Part shown: positions 1 through 7,208 of the stretch, piece by piece | Numbering within the stretch: the stretch's first letter is position 1 | Layout of the letters: each line of letters opens with the position of its first letter | DNA from: Argonema galeatum A003/A1 | GTDB taxonomy: Bacteria; Cyanobacteriota; Cyanobacteriia; Cyanobacteriales; Aerosakkonemataceae | Assembly (NCBI RefSeq): GCF_023333595.1 | Contig: NZ_JAIQZM010000033.1 | Coordinates: 1 to 39,283, forward strand | Length of the DNA: 39,283 nt | Direction: 5' to 3' | Position numbers and translations under genes: made by a program | The notes under the pieces: generated by a model | Told to the model about the DNA's origin: nothing | Database searches by the model: none | The model's input: the letters and a program-made list of their open reading frames with translations, nothing else

Positions 1-207
1 AATAAATTAAAATTGTTAAAACGTTGTGGATTTGGATTTAGAAATTTTAATAATTTTGAAATACGGGCTTTACTCTTGTGGCATTTTCATAACATTTTAG
101 CACACTAAGTACGGAAGAGCCAGACAAAATAGGTCTTATCGGCATAATTTAAAAGAGTGTAGGTCAAGCTTTCGCGTTCTAATGAACTGTTTAAAAATTC
201 GGCGTAA

Positions 208-233
208 GTTGGGTTAACGCAAGGAAACCCAAC
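208..233. repeat. Short dispersed-type palindrome
   Basis: Arms GTTGGGTT (208-215) and AACCCAAC (226-233) form an 8-bp perfect stem with a 10-base loop. Palindromes of this GTTGGGTTTC...AACCCAAC type resemble small repeats scattered in many cyanobacterial genomes; that is recalled family knowledge, not checked here. The toxin gene on the minus strand ends inside it, so the repeat supplies the last codons and the stop. It may also act as a terminator hairpin for the toxin-antitoxin pair. Confidence 0.5.
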
Positions 234-555
234 ATCTTTTTCCACTCACAATCTTATCCATTTCCACCATGAGAATGCGATGATTGGACGGATAGTGCCT
301 TAAAATGGCAATGGAGTGATTCATTTGGGCTTCACGAGTTTCCAGAGTTTTTAAAGCTAAGTTAACCCATGTAACCGGATCTGGCTGTAAAGATATCCGT
401 CCTTTTTCTGCAAGTATGAGTGTTTCCCAAATGCTAATTGGACTTAGCCAAAGTTCAGTGTTAGGATCGGCGATCGCCGTTTGAAGTGGTGGCGATAGGC
501 GTGGGTCGCCCAGTAAATACCAAAGCCAAATGTGCGTATCGAGTAAAAGTTTCAT
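214..555 (-). CDS. PIN-domain (VapC-like) toxin, C-terminus replaced
   Basis: This is probably the remains of a type II toxin with a PIN ribonuclease domain (VapC family). The N-terminus LLLDTHIWLW carries the first catalytic Asp, and SIWE near residue 47 carries the conserved Glu. The family normally continues with an HRDPFDRLL-type segment holding the remaining acidic residue(s). Here the sequence changes to NHRILMVEMDKIVSGKR and stops inside a short palindromic repeat, leaving 113 residues against the usual ~130. The start at 555 is chosen because its ATG overlaps the antitoxin stop (ATGA), the usual coupling in these operons; an in-frame ATG 15 bases upstream would lie within the antitoxin. 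Toxicity is probably lost. The family assignment is firm for the first ~85 residues only. Confidence 0.7.
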   Translation of the reverse strand: MKLLLDTHIWLWYLLGDPRLSPPLQTAIADPNTELWLSPISIWETLILAEKGRISLQPDPVTWVNLALKTLETREAQMNHSIAILRHYPSNHRILMVEMDKIVSGKRCWVSLR

Positions 556-782
556 TCTAAAACTTCCCACAGTTCGGCGACAGGAGCAATTAAATCTCCT
601 AATATTTCACCGCTTCCTTTCATTGCACCAAAGGAGGGGCGTGGAGCTTGGGTAGTCGCCGGATAAATAATCACTAATGCTTTTCCTTCATGGATGACGG
701 TTAGAGGGGTTTTGGTACGTTCGACCTCTATAAGTAGAGTCTGGAGGGTTTGGGGTAATTCAGTCGTGGTAATGTGTGCCAT
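552..782 (-). CDS. Antitoxin, Phd/YefM-like
   Basis: A 76-residue antitoxin candidate paired with the downstream PIN toxin by a 4-bp ATGA overlap. The N-terminal half (AHITTTELPQTLQTLLIEV...LTVIHEGKALVIIYPA) fits the short strand-helix-strand Phd/YefM fold that binds DNA and represses its own operon. The C-terminal half (KGSGEILGDLIAPVAELWEVLE) is the acidic tail that normally neutralises the toxin. ATG at 782 begins the conserved part; an in-frame GTG or ATG upstream would add only MNGQQ. As the toxin is damaged, this gene may persist as an orphan or cross-acting antitoxin. The family call rests on size, order and general pattern. Confidence 0.7.
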   Translation of the reverse strand: MAHITTTELPQTLQTLLIEVERTKTPLTVIHEGKALVIIYPATTQAPRPSFGAMKGSGEILGDLIAPVAELWEVLE

Positions 783-792
783 TTGTTGACCG

Positions 793-849
793 TTCACAAT
801 CTTATTCTATTTCTACTATAATAATTCGATCATTTAGACGGAGAGCGAT
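793..849. repeat. Second copy of a ~55-bp segment found at 243-298
   Basis: TCACAATCTTAT...TT(C/T)(C/T)AC...GACGGA-AG is shared, with scattered substitutions and two 1-base indels, between 243-298 (inside the toxin C-terminus) and 793-849 (just upstream of the antitoxin). Read on the minus strand the copies encode NHRILMVEMD and NDRIIIVEIE respectively. The toxin tail therefore seems to come from the same kind of sequence that ends the remnant upstream of the antitoxin. This could be the footprint of duplication or unequal recombination around the toxin-antitoxin pair. Confidence 0.5.
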
Positions 850-983
850 CGCTATTTAATCATCTCTGTACTCTACGGTGAAAGAGCAGGACGAACAACG
901 CGAATTAGTTTACCTTGCAAAGATTCTTCTGCTGTAATAGCCGCGTTGATTCGGTTAGCCAGCGCTTCCCAATTGCGATCGCG
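795..983 (-). pseudogene. Short coding remnant upstream of the antitoxin
   Basis: On the minus strand, 983-873 is open and reads like true protein (NWEALANRINAAITAEESLQ, then GKLIRVVRPALSP). It is bounded by TAG codons on both sides and has no start codon. In a neighbouring frame the sequence towards the antitoxin reads IAIALRLNDRIIIVEIE and a stop. Together these look like the frameshifted tail of a small protein, perhaps part of an older toxin-antitoxin array. I do not recognise the family. Confidence 0.3.
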
Positions 984-1078
984 CTAGCGATGCGTAGCAT
1001 TAACTTTTTCTCCGAGTTTAATGTCTGTTTTTTTCGCGTATAAGTATATATGCTTAGTAATTATGTACCAAAATCCGA

Positions 1079-1210
1079 TTATTTTTCGGCTCTTTTTTTA
1101 AGAGCAGCAAGCAGCTGGGGTTTAACTTCTCTAGCCCATAGGTCAAAGTTAAAACTGTCGTTATTGTCACTAGCTGATGCCTTAACTGACGTTTTGACTG
1201 CGGTATTCAT
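1079..1210 (-). CDS. Small hypothetical protein (43 aa)
   Basis: An ATG at 1210 is preceded by a strong ribosome-binding site (AAAGGAGAAAG, about 6 bases away) and opens a 43-codon frame ending TAA. The product starts MNTAVKTSVKASASDNNDSF, a Ser/Thr/Asn-rich flexible part. It ends with NFDLWAREVKPQLLAALKKR, a predicted amphipathic helix. Short proteins with an FDLWA...V(K/R)PQ(L/M)LA tail resemble small hypothetical proteins of cyanobacteria, but I cannot name a family or function. There is no signal peptide or membrane segment. The good Shine-Dalgarno and protein-like composition favour a real gene; it stands alone between a remnant and map. Confidence 0.55.
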   Translation of the reverse strand: MNTAVKTSVKASASDNNDSFNFDLWAREVKPQLLAALKKRAEK

Positions 1211-1441
1211 TTCACTTTCTCCTTTAACATATATATGTAGCTTCTGTTAATTTTAGATTACTTGTCATATATCTTAAGGCGTAATATTCAGATTTTATGC
1301 AGTAACTGCAATGACACCATGCAGAATATCAATAATTACAATTATTGGTTATCATTTAGTTAATCTTTGATTAAAAACATTGATAGTTGGTGACCTTGCT
1401 GAGATTAATTTACACCCATATAAAGCGATCGCATTCCCCGT
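1211..1441. other. Intergenic region upstream of the small gene
   Basis: An AT-rich stretch between the 43-residue gene and map. It must carry the promoter of the small gene; the ATATATATG string near 1229-1237 and the TATA-rich 1265-1275 are possible elements on the minus strand, but no clear -35/-10 pair was found. One HIP1 site (GCGATCGC) lies near 1426-1433. Confidence 0.3.
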
Positions 1442-1472
1442 AGAGTTGCAGACTTGCTACTACTGCAACTCT
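1442..1472 (-). terminator. Hairpin just downstream of map
   Basis: AGAGTTGCA (1442-1450) pairs perfectly with TGCAACTCT (1464-1472) around a 13-base loop, 12 bases beyond the map stop codon. A T-run follows only on the plus strand, so on the map strand this is a stem without a U-tract: a transcript-end stabiliser or weak terminator. Confidence 0.45.
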
Positions 1473-1484
1473 TTTAGTATCTTC

Positions 1485-2246
1485 TCAGCTTTGGGTGAGG
1501 ATCTCCACCCCCGCCTCAGTCACAGCCACAGTATGCTCAAACTGGGCAGAGAGTTTTCTATCCTTAGTGACAGCAGTCCACCCATCTTTAAGGATTTCCA
1601 CCTCCCATGTGCCCTCATTAATCATCGGTTCAATAGTAAAAACCATCCACGGCTTTAGACGCATACCCGTCCCTCGCTTACCGTAGTGGAGGACTTCAGG
1701 CGCAGTGTGAAAAACGCGGTGGACACCATGTCCCGCAAAATTCCGCACTACCGAAAAGCCTTGCGACTCAGCGTACTCCTGAATAGCAGCACCAATGTCG
1801 CCGATCCGTGCCCCTGGCTTGACCTCTGCAATACCCCGCATGAGGCACTCTTGGGTCACCTCGACCAACTTTTTCGCCTTGGGTGAAGGCGTACCGACTA
1901 GGAAAGTCTTAGAAGTATCGCCGTGATAACCATCAACAAGAGGCGTCACATCAACATTAATGATGTCCCCCTCTTTAAGAATCTGCTTAGCATTAGGAAT
2001 GCCGTGGCATACCACTTCGTTGATGCTAGTGCAGATAGATTTGGGAAATCCTTTGTAGCCAAGCGGAGCGCTCTTGGCCCCACGAGCCTTAGTCCAGCGT
2101 TCTGCCTCGTCGTTGACTTCCAGAGTGCTTACCCCTGGTTTTATCATCGGTTCCAGATGGAGGAGAAGTTCGGCAGCCAAGCGCCCAGCTTGACGCATTT
2201 TGTCCAACTCCCGACCCGATAAAAGCTCGACCATATCGCGTTTCAT
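1485..2246 (-). CDS. map: Methionine aminopeptidase, type I
   Basis: Removes the N-terminal methionine from nascent proteins; cytosolic, dimetal enzyme of the pita-bread fold. All five metal ligands can be placed: Asp99 (NVDV), Asp110 (YHGD), His173 (AGHGVH), Glu206 (FTIEPM) and Glu237 (QFEHT). The substrate-pocket His81 (VCHGIPN) is also present. At 253 residues it matches the compact type I bacterial form without an N-terminal zinc extension. The ATG at 2246 has AAGGAAC about 10 bases upstream; MVELLSGREL four codons later is an alternative start. Cyanobacteria often carry more than one map paralogue, so which one this is cannot be told. It is transcribed away from the polysaccharide locus and ends at a hairpin. 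Confidence 0.95.
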   Translation of the reverse strand: MKRDMVELLSGRELDKMRQAGRLAAELLLHLEPMIKPGVSTLEVNDEAERWTKARGAKSAPLGYKGFPKSICTSINEVVCHGIPNAKQILKEGDIINVDVTPLVDGYHGDTSKTFLVGTPSPKAKKLVEVTQECLMRGIAEVKPGARIGDIGAAIQEYAESQGFSVVRNFAGHGVHRVFHTAPEVLHYGKRGTGMRLKPWMVFTIEPMINEGTWEVEILKDGWTAVTKDRKLSAQFEHTVAVTEAGVEILTQS

Positions 2247-2411
2247 GCTGTTTTGTTCCTTAAGGGCATAATTATTGTCACGGATACGGTAGCATCTAAG
2301 TATTTGCTTTTGACTTTACCGCTTGGCAGATTCCGTTTTGCCCCTATATCCAACTCTCGGTAAACCGGAGTATTAGGGTTCTTCCGTTTCTGGTATGCTA
2401 AATTCCTTGTC

Positions 2412-2480
2412 AGCTTTACTGGGCAAGAGTTTAACTTAAAAAAACCTGAACATAACCTGAAAGCCTTGCCCAGTAAAGCT
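2412..2480. repeat. 16-bp perfect inverted repeat
   Basis: AGCTTTACTGGGCAAG (2412-2427) is exactly matched by CTTGCCCAGTAAAGCT (2465-2480), with a 37-base spacer. It lies in the 476-bp gap between divergent map and the polysaccharide export gene. The arms are long and perfect, which suggests a mobile miniature element, a protein-binding site or a structured leader. No T-tract follows, so a terminator role is less likely. The rest of the gap shows a smaller CGGTAAACCG palindrome near 2357 and no convincing gene. Confidence 0.55.
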
Positions 2481-2743
2481 TGTGAGATAAACTTTTGACT
2501 TTTAGCATGACTTTGTACGAAAGAGCAGGGGTTTCCTCGTTTAATTGCTTTGATGAACTTTTTCTCTAATCCTATTCAACATCCCACTTGGTCGGTGGAT
2601 TACCAATTTTCCTCTGCTTAGAGTGACACAAGATAGATAACAGAGCATACCTGATAAATCTTTGTTTTATAACCATCTGTAGTGTGCCAGTTTCGCCTTG
2701 GGGAGTTTAAATTTAAAAGATAGTGGAGCAAAAATGTTTCCTA

Positions 2744-4201
2744 ATGGTCTATTCTGATTTCTCCAGACAAATTACCCCGTCGTTTGCGGGTCTTGTGCTG
2801 TTGAGTTTGACGCTCGTTGCTAGCCCAACTCCTTCCCTGGCGCTACAGCTTGCTCAGCTACAGTCTGCACCAAGACAGCAGAATAGCAGCTTTGTGGAAT
2901 CGCAGACAGCAGCTTACACTTTAGGAGGAGGCGATCGCATCCGCATCGATATTTTAGAAGTCCCCCAATACAGCGGGGAGTACCAGCTGCTAGTAGATGG
3001 CTCAATCAATATGCCCCTGGTTGGCAAAATATCCCTATTCGGGCTGACATTGGAACAGGCGTCTGAGGCGATCTCTGCTAAATACGCTAGTATCCTCAAA
3101 TATCCCGCGATCACGGTGAATCTTGTGGAGCCTCGTCCCGTAACCATTTTGGTTTCGGGGGAAGTGGAGCGTCCTGGAACCTACACCGTATCTGTCAGAG
3201 AGCCTTCGTCTCCAAATGTACGCTTTCCAACTGTGACGCAGGCAATTCAGCTGGCGGGGGGAATGAATCTAAGTGCAGATCTCGCAAACGTACAGCTACG
3301 CCGAAAGAAAAGGTCAGGTTCGCCAGAAGTGATAAAACTCGATCTGACAGAACTATTGCAGGCAGGTGCTAGCAATCAAGACATCAAAATACGCGACGGA
3401 GACACCATTTTCGTCCCCACTCAAAGTAATTTCAACCAGGTACAAGCCAGCCAGATAGCTGCTTCAAACTTTGGAGTCGATCCAATTCGACCGCTGACTG
3501 TTGCAATTGCGGGTGAAGTTGCCCGTCCTGGGACATATATCATAGCTGAACGAGGAGGAGTAAACACCAATGCCGATAGATCGGCCGCTATCCTTCCAAG
3601 TTTGACAAGAGCAATTCAGCAGGCTGGGGGAATTACCTCCGCAGCTGATATTCGCCAGATCCAGGTACGCAGGCTCACTAGAGCAGGCGCACAACAAATT
3701 ATTAACGTCAACCTATGGAATCTATTGCAGACAGGAGATATCAGTCAAGAACTGGTATTGCAAGATAGAGACACCATTTTTGTCCCCACTGCAACCGACG
3801 TAAACCCTACAGAAGCAGCCCAAATCGCTACGGCTACTTTTTCCCCCGCTACTATTAGAATTAACGTGGTAGGAGAAGTTCCCAAGCCTGGAGTGGTGGA
3901 GGTGCCACCAAATACCCCATTAAATCAGGCTCTGCTGGCAGCGGGAGGATTCGACAGACGGCGAGCGCGTCAAAGTTCTGTAGAACTGATTCGCCTCAAC
4001 CAAAATGGCACTGTTTCTCGAAGAACAGTGGTTGTTGATTTTGCCGAAAGCATCAACGAGGTAAATAATCCCCTACTCCGCAATAACGACGCGATCGTAG
4101 TAAGTCGATCTGGCATGACTAGAGTTTTGGACACCATAGACTCTCTCTTAAGACCTGTAAATAATATTTCTGTCCTATTGAGACTTCTGGGGCTGTTTTA
4201 G
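2744..4201 (+). CDS. Polysaccharide export outer-membrane protein, Wza/SLBB family
   Basis: Probable outer-membrane or periplasmic channel component for exopolysaccharide (OPX family). Starting at ATG 2744 the N-terminus has a Sec signal peptide (hydrophobic PSFAGLVLLSLTLVAS followed by PTPSLAL). An upstream GTG at 2723 would spoil it by adding seven residues. A polysaccharide export domain follows (residues ~55-130, GGGDRIRIDILEVPQYSGEY). Three SLBB-like repeats come next, beginning at VTILVSGEVERPGTY, LTVAIAGEVARPGTY and IRINVVGEVPKPGVV. The C-terminus (LLRPVNNISVLLRLLGLF) is an amphipathic helix, as expected for the membrane-spanning end. The lipobox Cys of E. coli Wza is not apparent. It opens the locus 125 bp ahead of the Wzc-like gene, the usual Wza-Wzc pairing. 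Confidence 0.9.
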   Translation: MVYSDFSRQITPSFAGLVLLSLTLVASPTPSLALQLAQLQSAPRQQNSSFVESQTAAYTLGGGDRIRIDILEVPQYSGEYQLLVDGSINMPLVGKISLFGLTLEQASEAISAKYASILKYPAITVNLVEPRPVTILVSGEVERPGTYTVSVREPSSPNVRFPTVTQAIQLAGGMNLSADLANVQLRRKKRSGSPEVIKLDLTELLQAGASNQDIKIRDGDTIFVPTQSNFNQVQASQIAASNFGVDPIRPLTVAIAGEVARPGTYIIAERGGVNTNADRSAAILPSLTRAIQQAGGITSAADIRQIQVRRLTRAGAQQIINVNLWNLLQTGDISQELVLQDRDTIFVPTATDVNPTEAAQIATATFSPATIRINVVGEVPKPGVVEVPPNTPLNQALLAAGGFDRRRARQSSVELIRLNQNGTVSRRTVVVDFAESINEVNNPLLRNNDAIVVSRSGMTRVLDTIDSLLRPVNNISVLLRLLGLF

Positions 4202-4326
4202 TCAATACAGCGATCCTATCAGGTAGACAAACAAGATGAATATTCGCGGATTATGTGGCTAGTATCGAATTAAGCAAAGCTTAGGGATTTTTCTGAGGTA
4301 TAACTCACTTCAAACGAAGTAAAAAT

Positions 4327-6588
4327 ATGAATACAGAACACGAATTCCATCCGCTTTCACCCAAGCGTAATGCCAAGCACTCTCAGTCATTGTCGCAAAG
4401 CTACACAGATCAGCCATCGGAGAGCGATGATTCTCAACTTAGCATCGGTTGGGTGTTGGCAGTTCTACGCCGTCGGGCATTTGTAATACTGTTTGTAGCA
4501 ATTGCCTTAACTGGAACCCTGGGCAGTTTGCTGGTCTTGAAAGCAAAGAAGACTCCTCCAGTGTATGAAGGCTTGTTTAAGCTTTTAGTTGAGCCTGTAA
4601 CAAGTGAAGCCAAATTGACCAGGCTAGCCTTACTGGATCAAACACTAGGTGGAAGAACAGCTGCACAAGATATTAGGATCTCAACCGATACCTTGGATTA
4701 TGAAACTCAAATTAGGGTTTTACAGAGTGCAAAACTAATGGAGCCAGTCATCAAGGAGTTGCAAACTCAGTATCCGGATATTACTTATAACTCATTGAGC
4801 AAGCAACTGAAGATTACGCGCATTAATTATTTACAAGATGGAAAACAACTAGGAACCAAAATTTTAGAAGTCAGCTACCAAGATGACGAGATAAAAAAAA
4901 TTAAGTTGGTATTGGATAAAATTGCCCAAGCTTATCTAGCCTACAGTCTCCAGCAACGCCTGACAAGCACGCAGCAGGGAATTAAGTTTATTGAAGAACA
5001 GCTGCCTCACTTGGAAAACAGAGTTGACACGCTGCAAAGGCAACTACAAAAACTGCGGCAGGAAAACAACTTGACCGATCCTAAGACTCAGGGCGAAGAA
5101 CTGTCTCGTCAAGCAACTTATCTGGCTAACGCACGAGCAGACGTGGAACAACAACTAGCTCAGGCCAGAATAGTCTACGCCAACCTAAAAAAGATAGCCC
5201 AAGACAACCCTACCTCGCTTCTAAGTAACGATGCTGTGGCCTATGGTCAGTTACTCAGACAGGCGCAGGAGTTAGATAGTCAGATTGCACAAACTTCAGT
5301 GCAATTCCAGCAAGACAGCATTCCGATGAAAATTTTACTCCAAAAACAGGAAAATATGCGTTCCCTGTTGCGTCAAGAAGCTGAAGCGATTGTGGAAAAA
5401 GCTGCCGGACAAATTCGGGAACTAGAGGCTCGCCAGAAAGCAATTGTACAAGGTCAAGGAATGTTAAATCAAAAACTGAAAAAATGGCCTTATGTAGATC
5501 GCCAGTACGCCGATATTCAGCGAAATTTACAAATTGCCACCGATGCTCTTAATCAATTTTTAGCCAAGCAAGAAGGGTTACGGATAAGTGCTGCCCAAGA
5601 ACAAGCGCCTTGGGAGCTAATTGTTGCGCCTGAGGTAAAGCAGGATGAGAAGGGTAATTTCATACCTGCTACAGCGAATAAAACTAAGCGCCAGCTAATG
5701 ATAGTAGCTATTTTGAGCTTCTTGTTGTCTATAGGAGTAGGTTTCCTGGTGGAGATTATCAATAATGTCTTCCATACTCCTGAAGAAATTAGAGCTGCAA
5801 CCAAACTGCCCATACTAGCAGTTATACCTTTGGCCAAGAGACGGAAAAAGTTGGCTTCCGTAGCAAAATTAGCTAGTTTGTCTCAACTAGCAGCGGCCAC
5901 AAATCTTCTTGTACTGCAGCGGAGTGAGAAGCCGAAGCAAGATAAGGATTTTATGTTTTGGGAAGCTTTCCGCTCTCTGCATACGAATATCCGCTTGCTG
6001 AGTGCTGAAAGTCCTGTCGAATCTTTGGTAATTAGCTCGGCAGGGCCTGGAGATGGTAAATCTACCGTGGCTTTGCACTTAGCGCAGACGGCAGCCGCTA
6101 TTGGTCAGCGAGTGTTACTGGTGGACGCCGATCTGCGCCGTCCTAAGCTGCATAAGATGATGGACTTACCGAATGTGCGCGGACTCAGCGATGCCATTGC
6201 CACAGACATCGGTCTTAATGAAGTTATCCAGCGATCTCGTAGCGGTGAAGCAGAAGCAGCCTGGCAGGACAACCTGTTTGTATTGACTGCTGGCCCGGTT
6301 CCCTCAGACCCAATTAAGCTGCTCTCCTCTTCAAAAATGTGGCATTTAATGGAGCAATTCCAAGCCTTCTTCGACTTAGTTATCTACGATACGCCACCTC
6401 TGGTGGGACTCGCTGATGGCAGCCTCCTAGCTTCCCATGCGGGTGGAATTATCGTTGTCGTCAATATTGACAAAACTGACCGTTTCATGTTAATGAAGGC
6501 ATTAGATGGCTTAACTTTTGGTGGGGCTTCAGTTTTGGGAATAGTTGCCAATGGTGTTAAAGGAAAGGCTGCTAGCTCATATCAGTGA
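4327..6588 (+). CDS. Polysaccharide co-polymerase with BY-kinase domain (Wzc-like)
   Basis: An inner-membrane chain-length regulator fused to a bacterial tyrosine kinase (PCP-2a type), 753 residues. Membrane segment 1 is at ~49-72. A periplasmic Wzz part with long coiled coils spans ~210-420, followed by a GNVR-like stretch, and membrane segment 2 is at ~456-480. The cytosolic P-loop domain has Walker A GPGDGKST around Lys578, Walker A' VLLVDADLRRP (Asp600/Asp602) and Walker B LVIYDTPP (Asp688). The protein ends AASSYQ with a single terminal Tyr instead of the usual tyrosine cluster, so autophosphorylation may be reduced or lie elsewhere. It follows the Wza-like gene and starts the export module; no strong Shine-Dalgarno is visible, and a small ACTTC...GAAGT hairpin sits just before the ATG. 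Confidence 0.92.
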   Translation: MNTEHEFHPLSPKRNAKHSQSLSQSYTDQPSESDDSQLSIGWVLAVLRRRAFVILFVAIALTGTLGSLLVLKAKKTPPVYEGLFKLLVEPVTSEAKLTRLALLDQTLGGRTAAQDIRISTDTLDYETQIRVLQSAKLMEPVIKELQTQYPDITYNSLSKQLKITRINYLQDGKQLGTKILEVSYQDDEIKKIKLVLDKIAQAYLAYSLQQRLTSTQQGIKFIEEQLPHLENRVDTLQRQLQKLRQENNLTDPKTQGEELSRQATYLANARADVEQQLAQARIVYANLKKIAQDNPTSLLSNDAVAYGQLLRQAQELDSQIAQTSVQFQQDSIPMKILLQKQENMRSLLRQEAEAIVEKAAGQIRELEARQKAIVQGQGMLNQKLKKWPYVDRQYADIQRNLQIATDALNQFLAKQEGLRISAAQEQAPWELIVAPEVKQDEKGNFIPATANKTKRQLMIVAILSFLLSIGVGFLVEIINNVFHTPEEIRAATKLPILAVIPLAKRRKKLASVAKLASLSQLAAATNLLVLQRSEKPKQDKDFMFWEAFRSLHTNIRLLSAESPVESLVISSAGPGDGKSTVALHLAQTAAAIGQRVLLVDADLRRPKLHKMMDLPNVRGLSDAIATDIGLNEVIQRSRSGEAEAAWQDNLFVLTAGPVPSDPIKLLSSSKMWHLMEQFQAFFDLVIYDTPPLVGLADGSLLASHAGGIIVVVNIDKTDRFMLMKALDGLTFGGASVLGIVANGVKGKAASSYQ

Positions 6589-6880
6589 CGCGAAACACAT
6601 ACTGATAGCGAAATGGCACGAAGATAAGCATACAGTAGGATAGGATGCGGGGAAACTTTGTCTAAAAATATCTCCGTGTGTGTCGTCTCTCCCTTTGAGG
6701 AGCATCTTCATAATCGCTTAACAAGCCGGCTATACAGCACATATAGCAAAGTGCAACGGAAGCCTACAAACACAGTCCTTTGCTTGGTTTGAGCGGTCAA
6801 TACTGTCCTAAAATATCTGACTGTGGCTATAGTGGTAATATTTTAAGGGATAGCGCGATCGCGATCTCACCAGCAGCACT

Positions 6881-6928
6881 ATTTAAGTAAATTTAACGAT
6901 GACATCGAAGTCTAAGATGAGTTAATAA
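6881..6928 (+). repeat. Upstream direct repeat, copy A (partner 7071-7118)
   Basis: ATTTAAGTAAATTTAACGAT starts copy A and continues GACATCGAAGTCTAAG. Copy B at 7071-7118 (ATCTAAGTAAATTAAACGAT, then GACATTCAGGTCTAAA) matches at roughly four of five positions over 48 bases. The copies are 190 bp apart in the 620-bp gap before the PEP-CTERM gene. They look like duplicated promoter or operator sequence. The remaining gap (6589-6880 and 6929-7070) holds a HIP1-like GCGCGATCGCGATC near 6854 and no gene I can support. Confidence 0.45.
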
Positions 6929-7070
6929 TTAAAGATATACCACTCAGGAAAGTTGACGCTTGAGTTTTTACTTTTAATGTTGTTGAGTTACACCCACCTT
7001 GTTTGTAAAGATCCTGTGTCCTGGGCATACTGAAGCTCGCCTCAGTAGTTTATCAAAACTTTATCAAACC

Positions 7071-7118
7071 ATCTAAGTAAATTAAACGATGACATTCAGG
7101 TCTAAAAGGCGTTATATA
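7071..7118 (+). promoter_or_regulatory. Upstream direct repeat, copy B, before the PEP-CTERM gene
   Basis: Second copy of the 48-bp segment, ending about 90 bp before the PEP-CTERM start codon. Its conserved core AAGTAAATT(T/A)AACGATGACAT could bind a regulator. The AT-rich TTATATATGAAATATAG just downstream (7111-7127) could hold a -10 element. The regulatory role is inference from position and duplication. Confidence 0.35.
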
Positions 7119-7208
7119 TGAAATATAGTAATAGTAACAAGAGCGCCCAAGCCCAGAGTTAGCTCAATATGTTACGCAACTTGGCCTAAAAGATAACGAG
7201 GAAACATT

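Noticed and set aside
1..207. A gene at the left edge
   Set aside because: The AT-rich 207 bases show no convincing frame on either strand; at most the outskirts of a neighbouring gene's regulatory region.
1380..1886. Plus-strand frames of 60-90 codons across map
   Set aside because: They lie antisense to a gene with complete catalytic residues and have no start signals.
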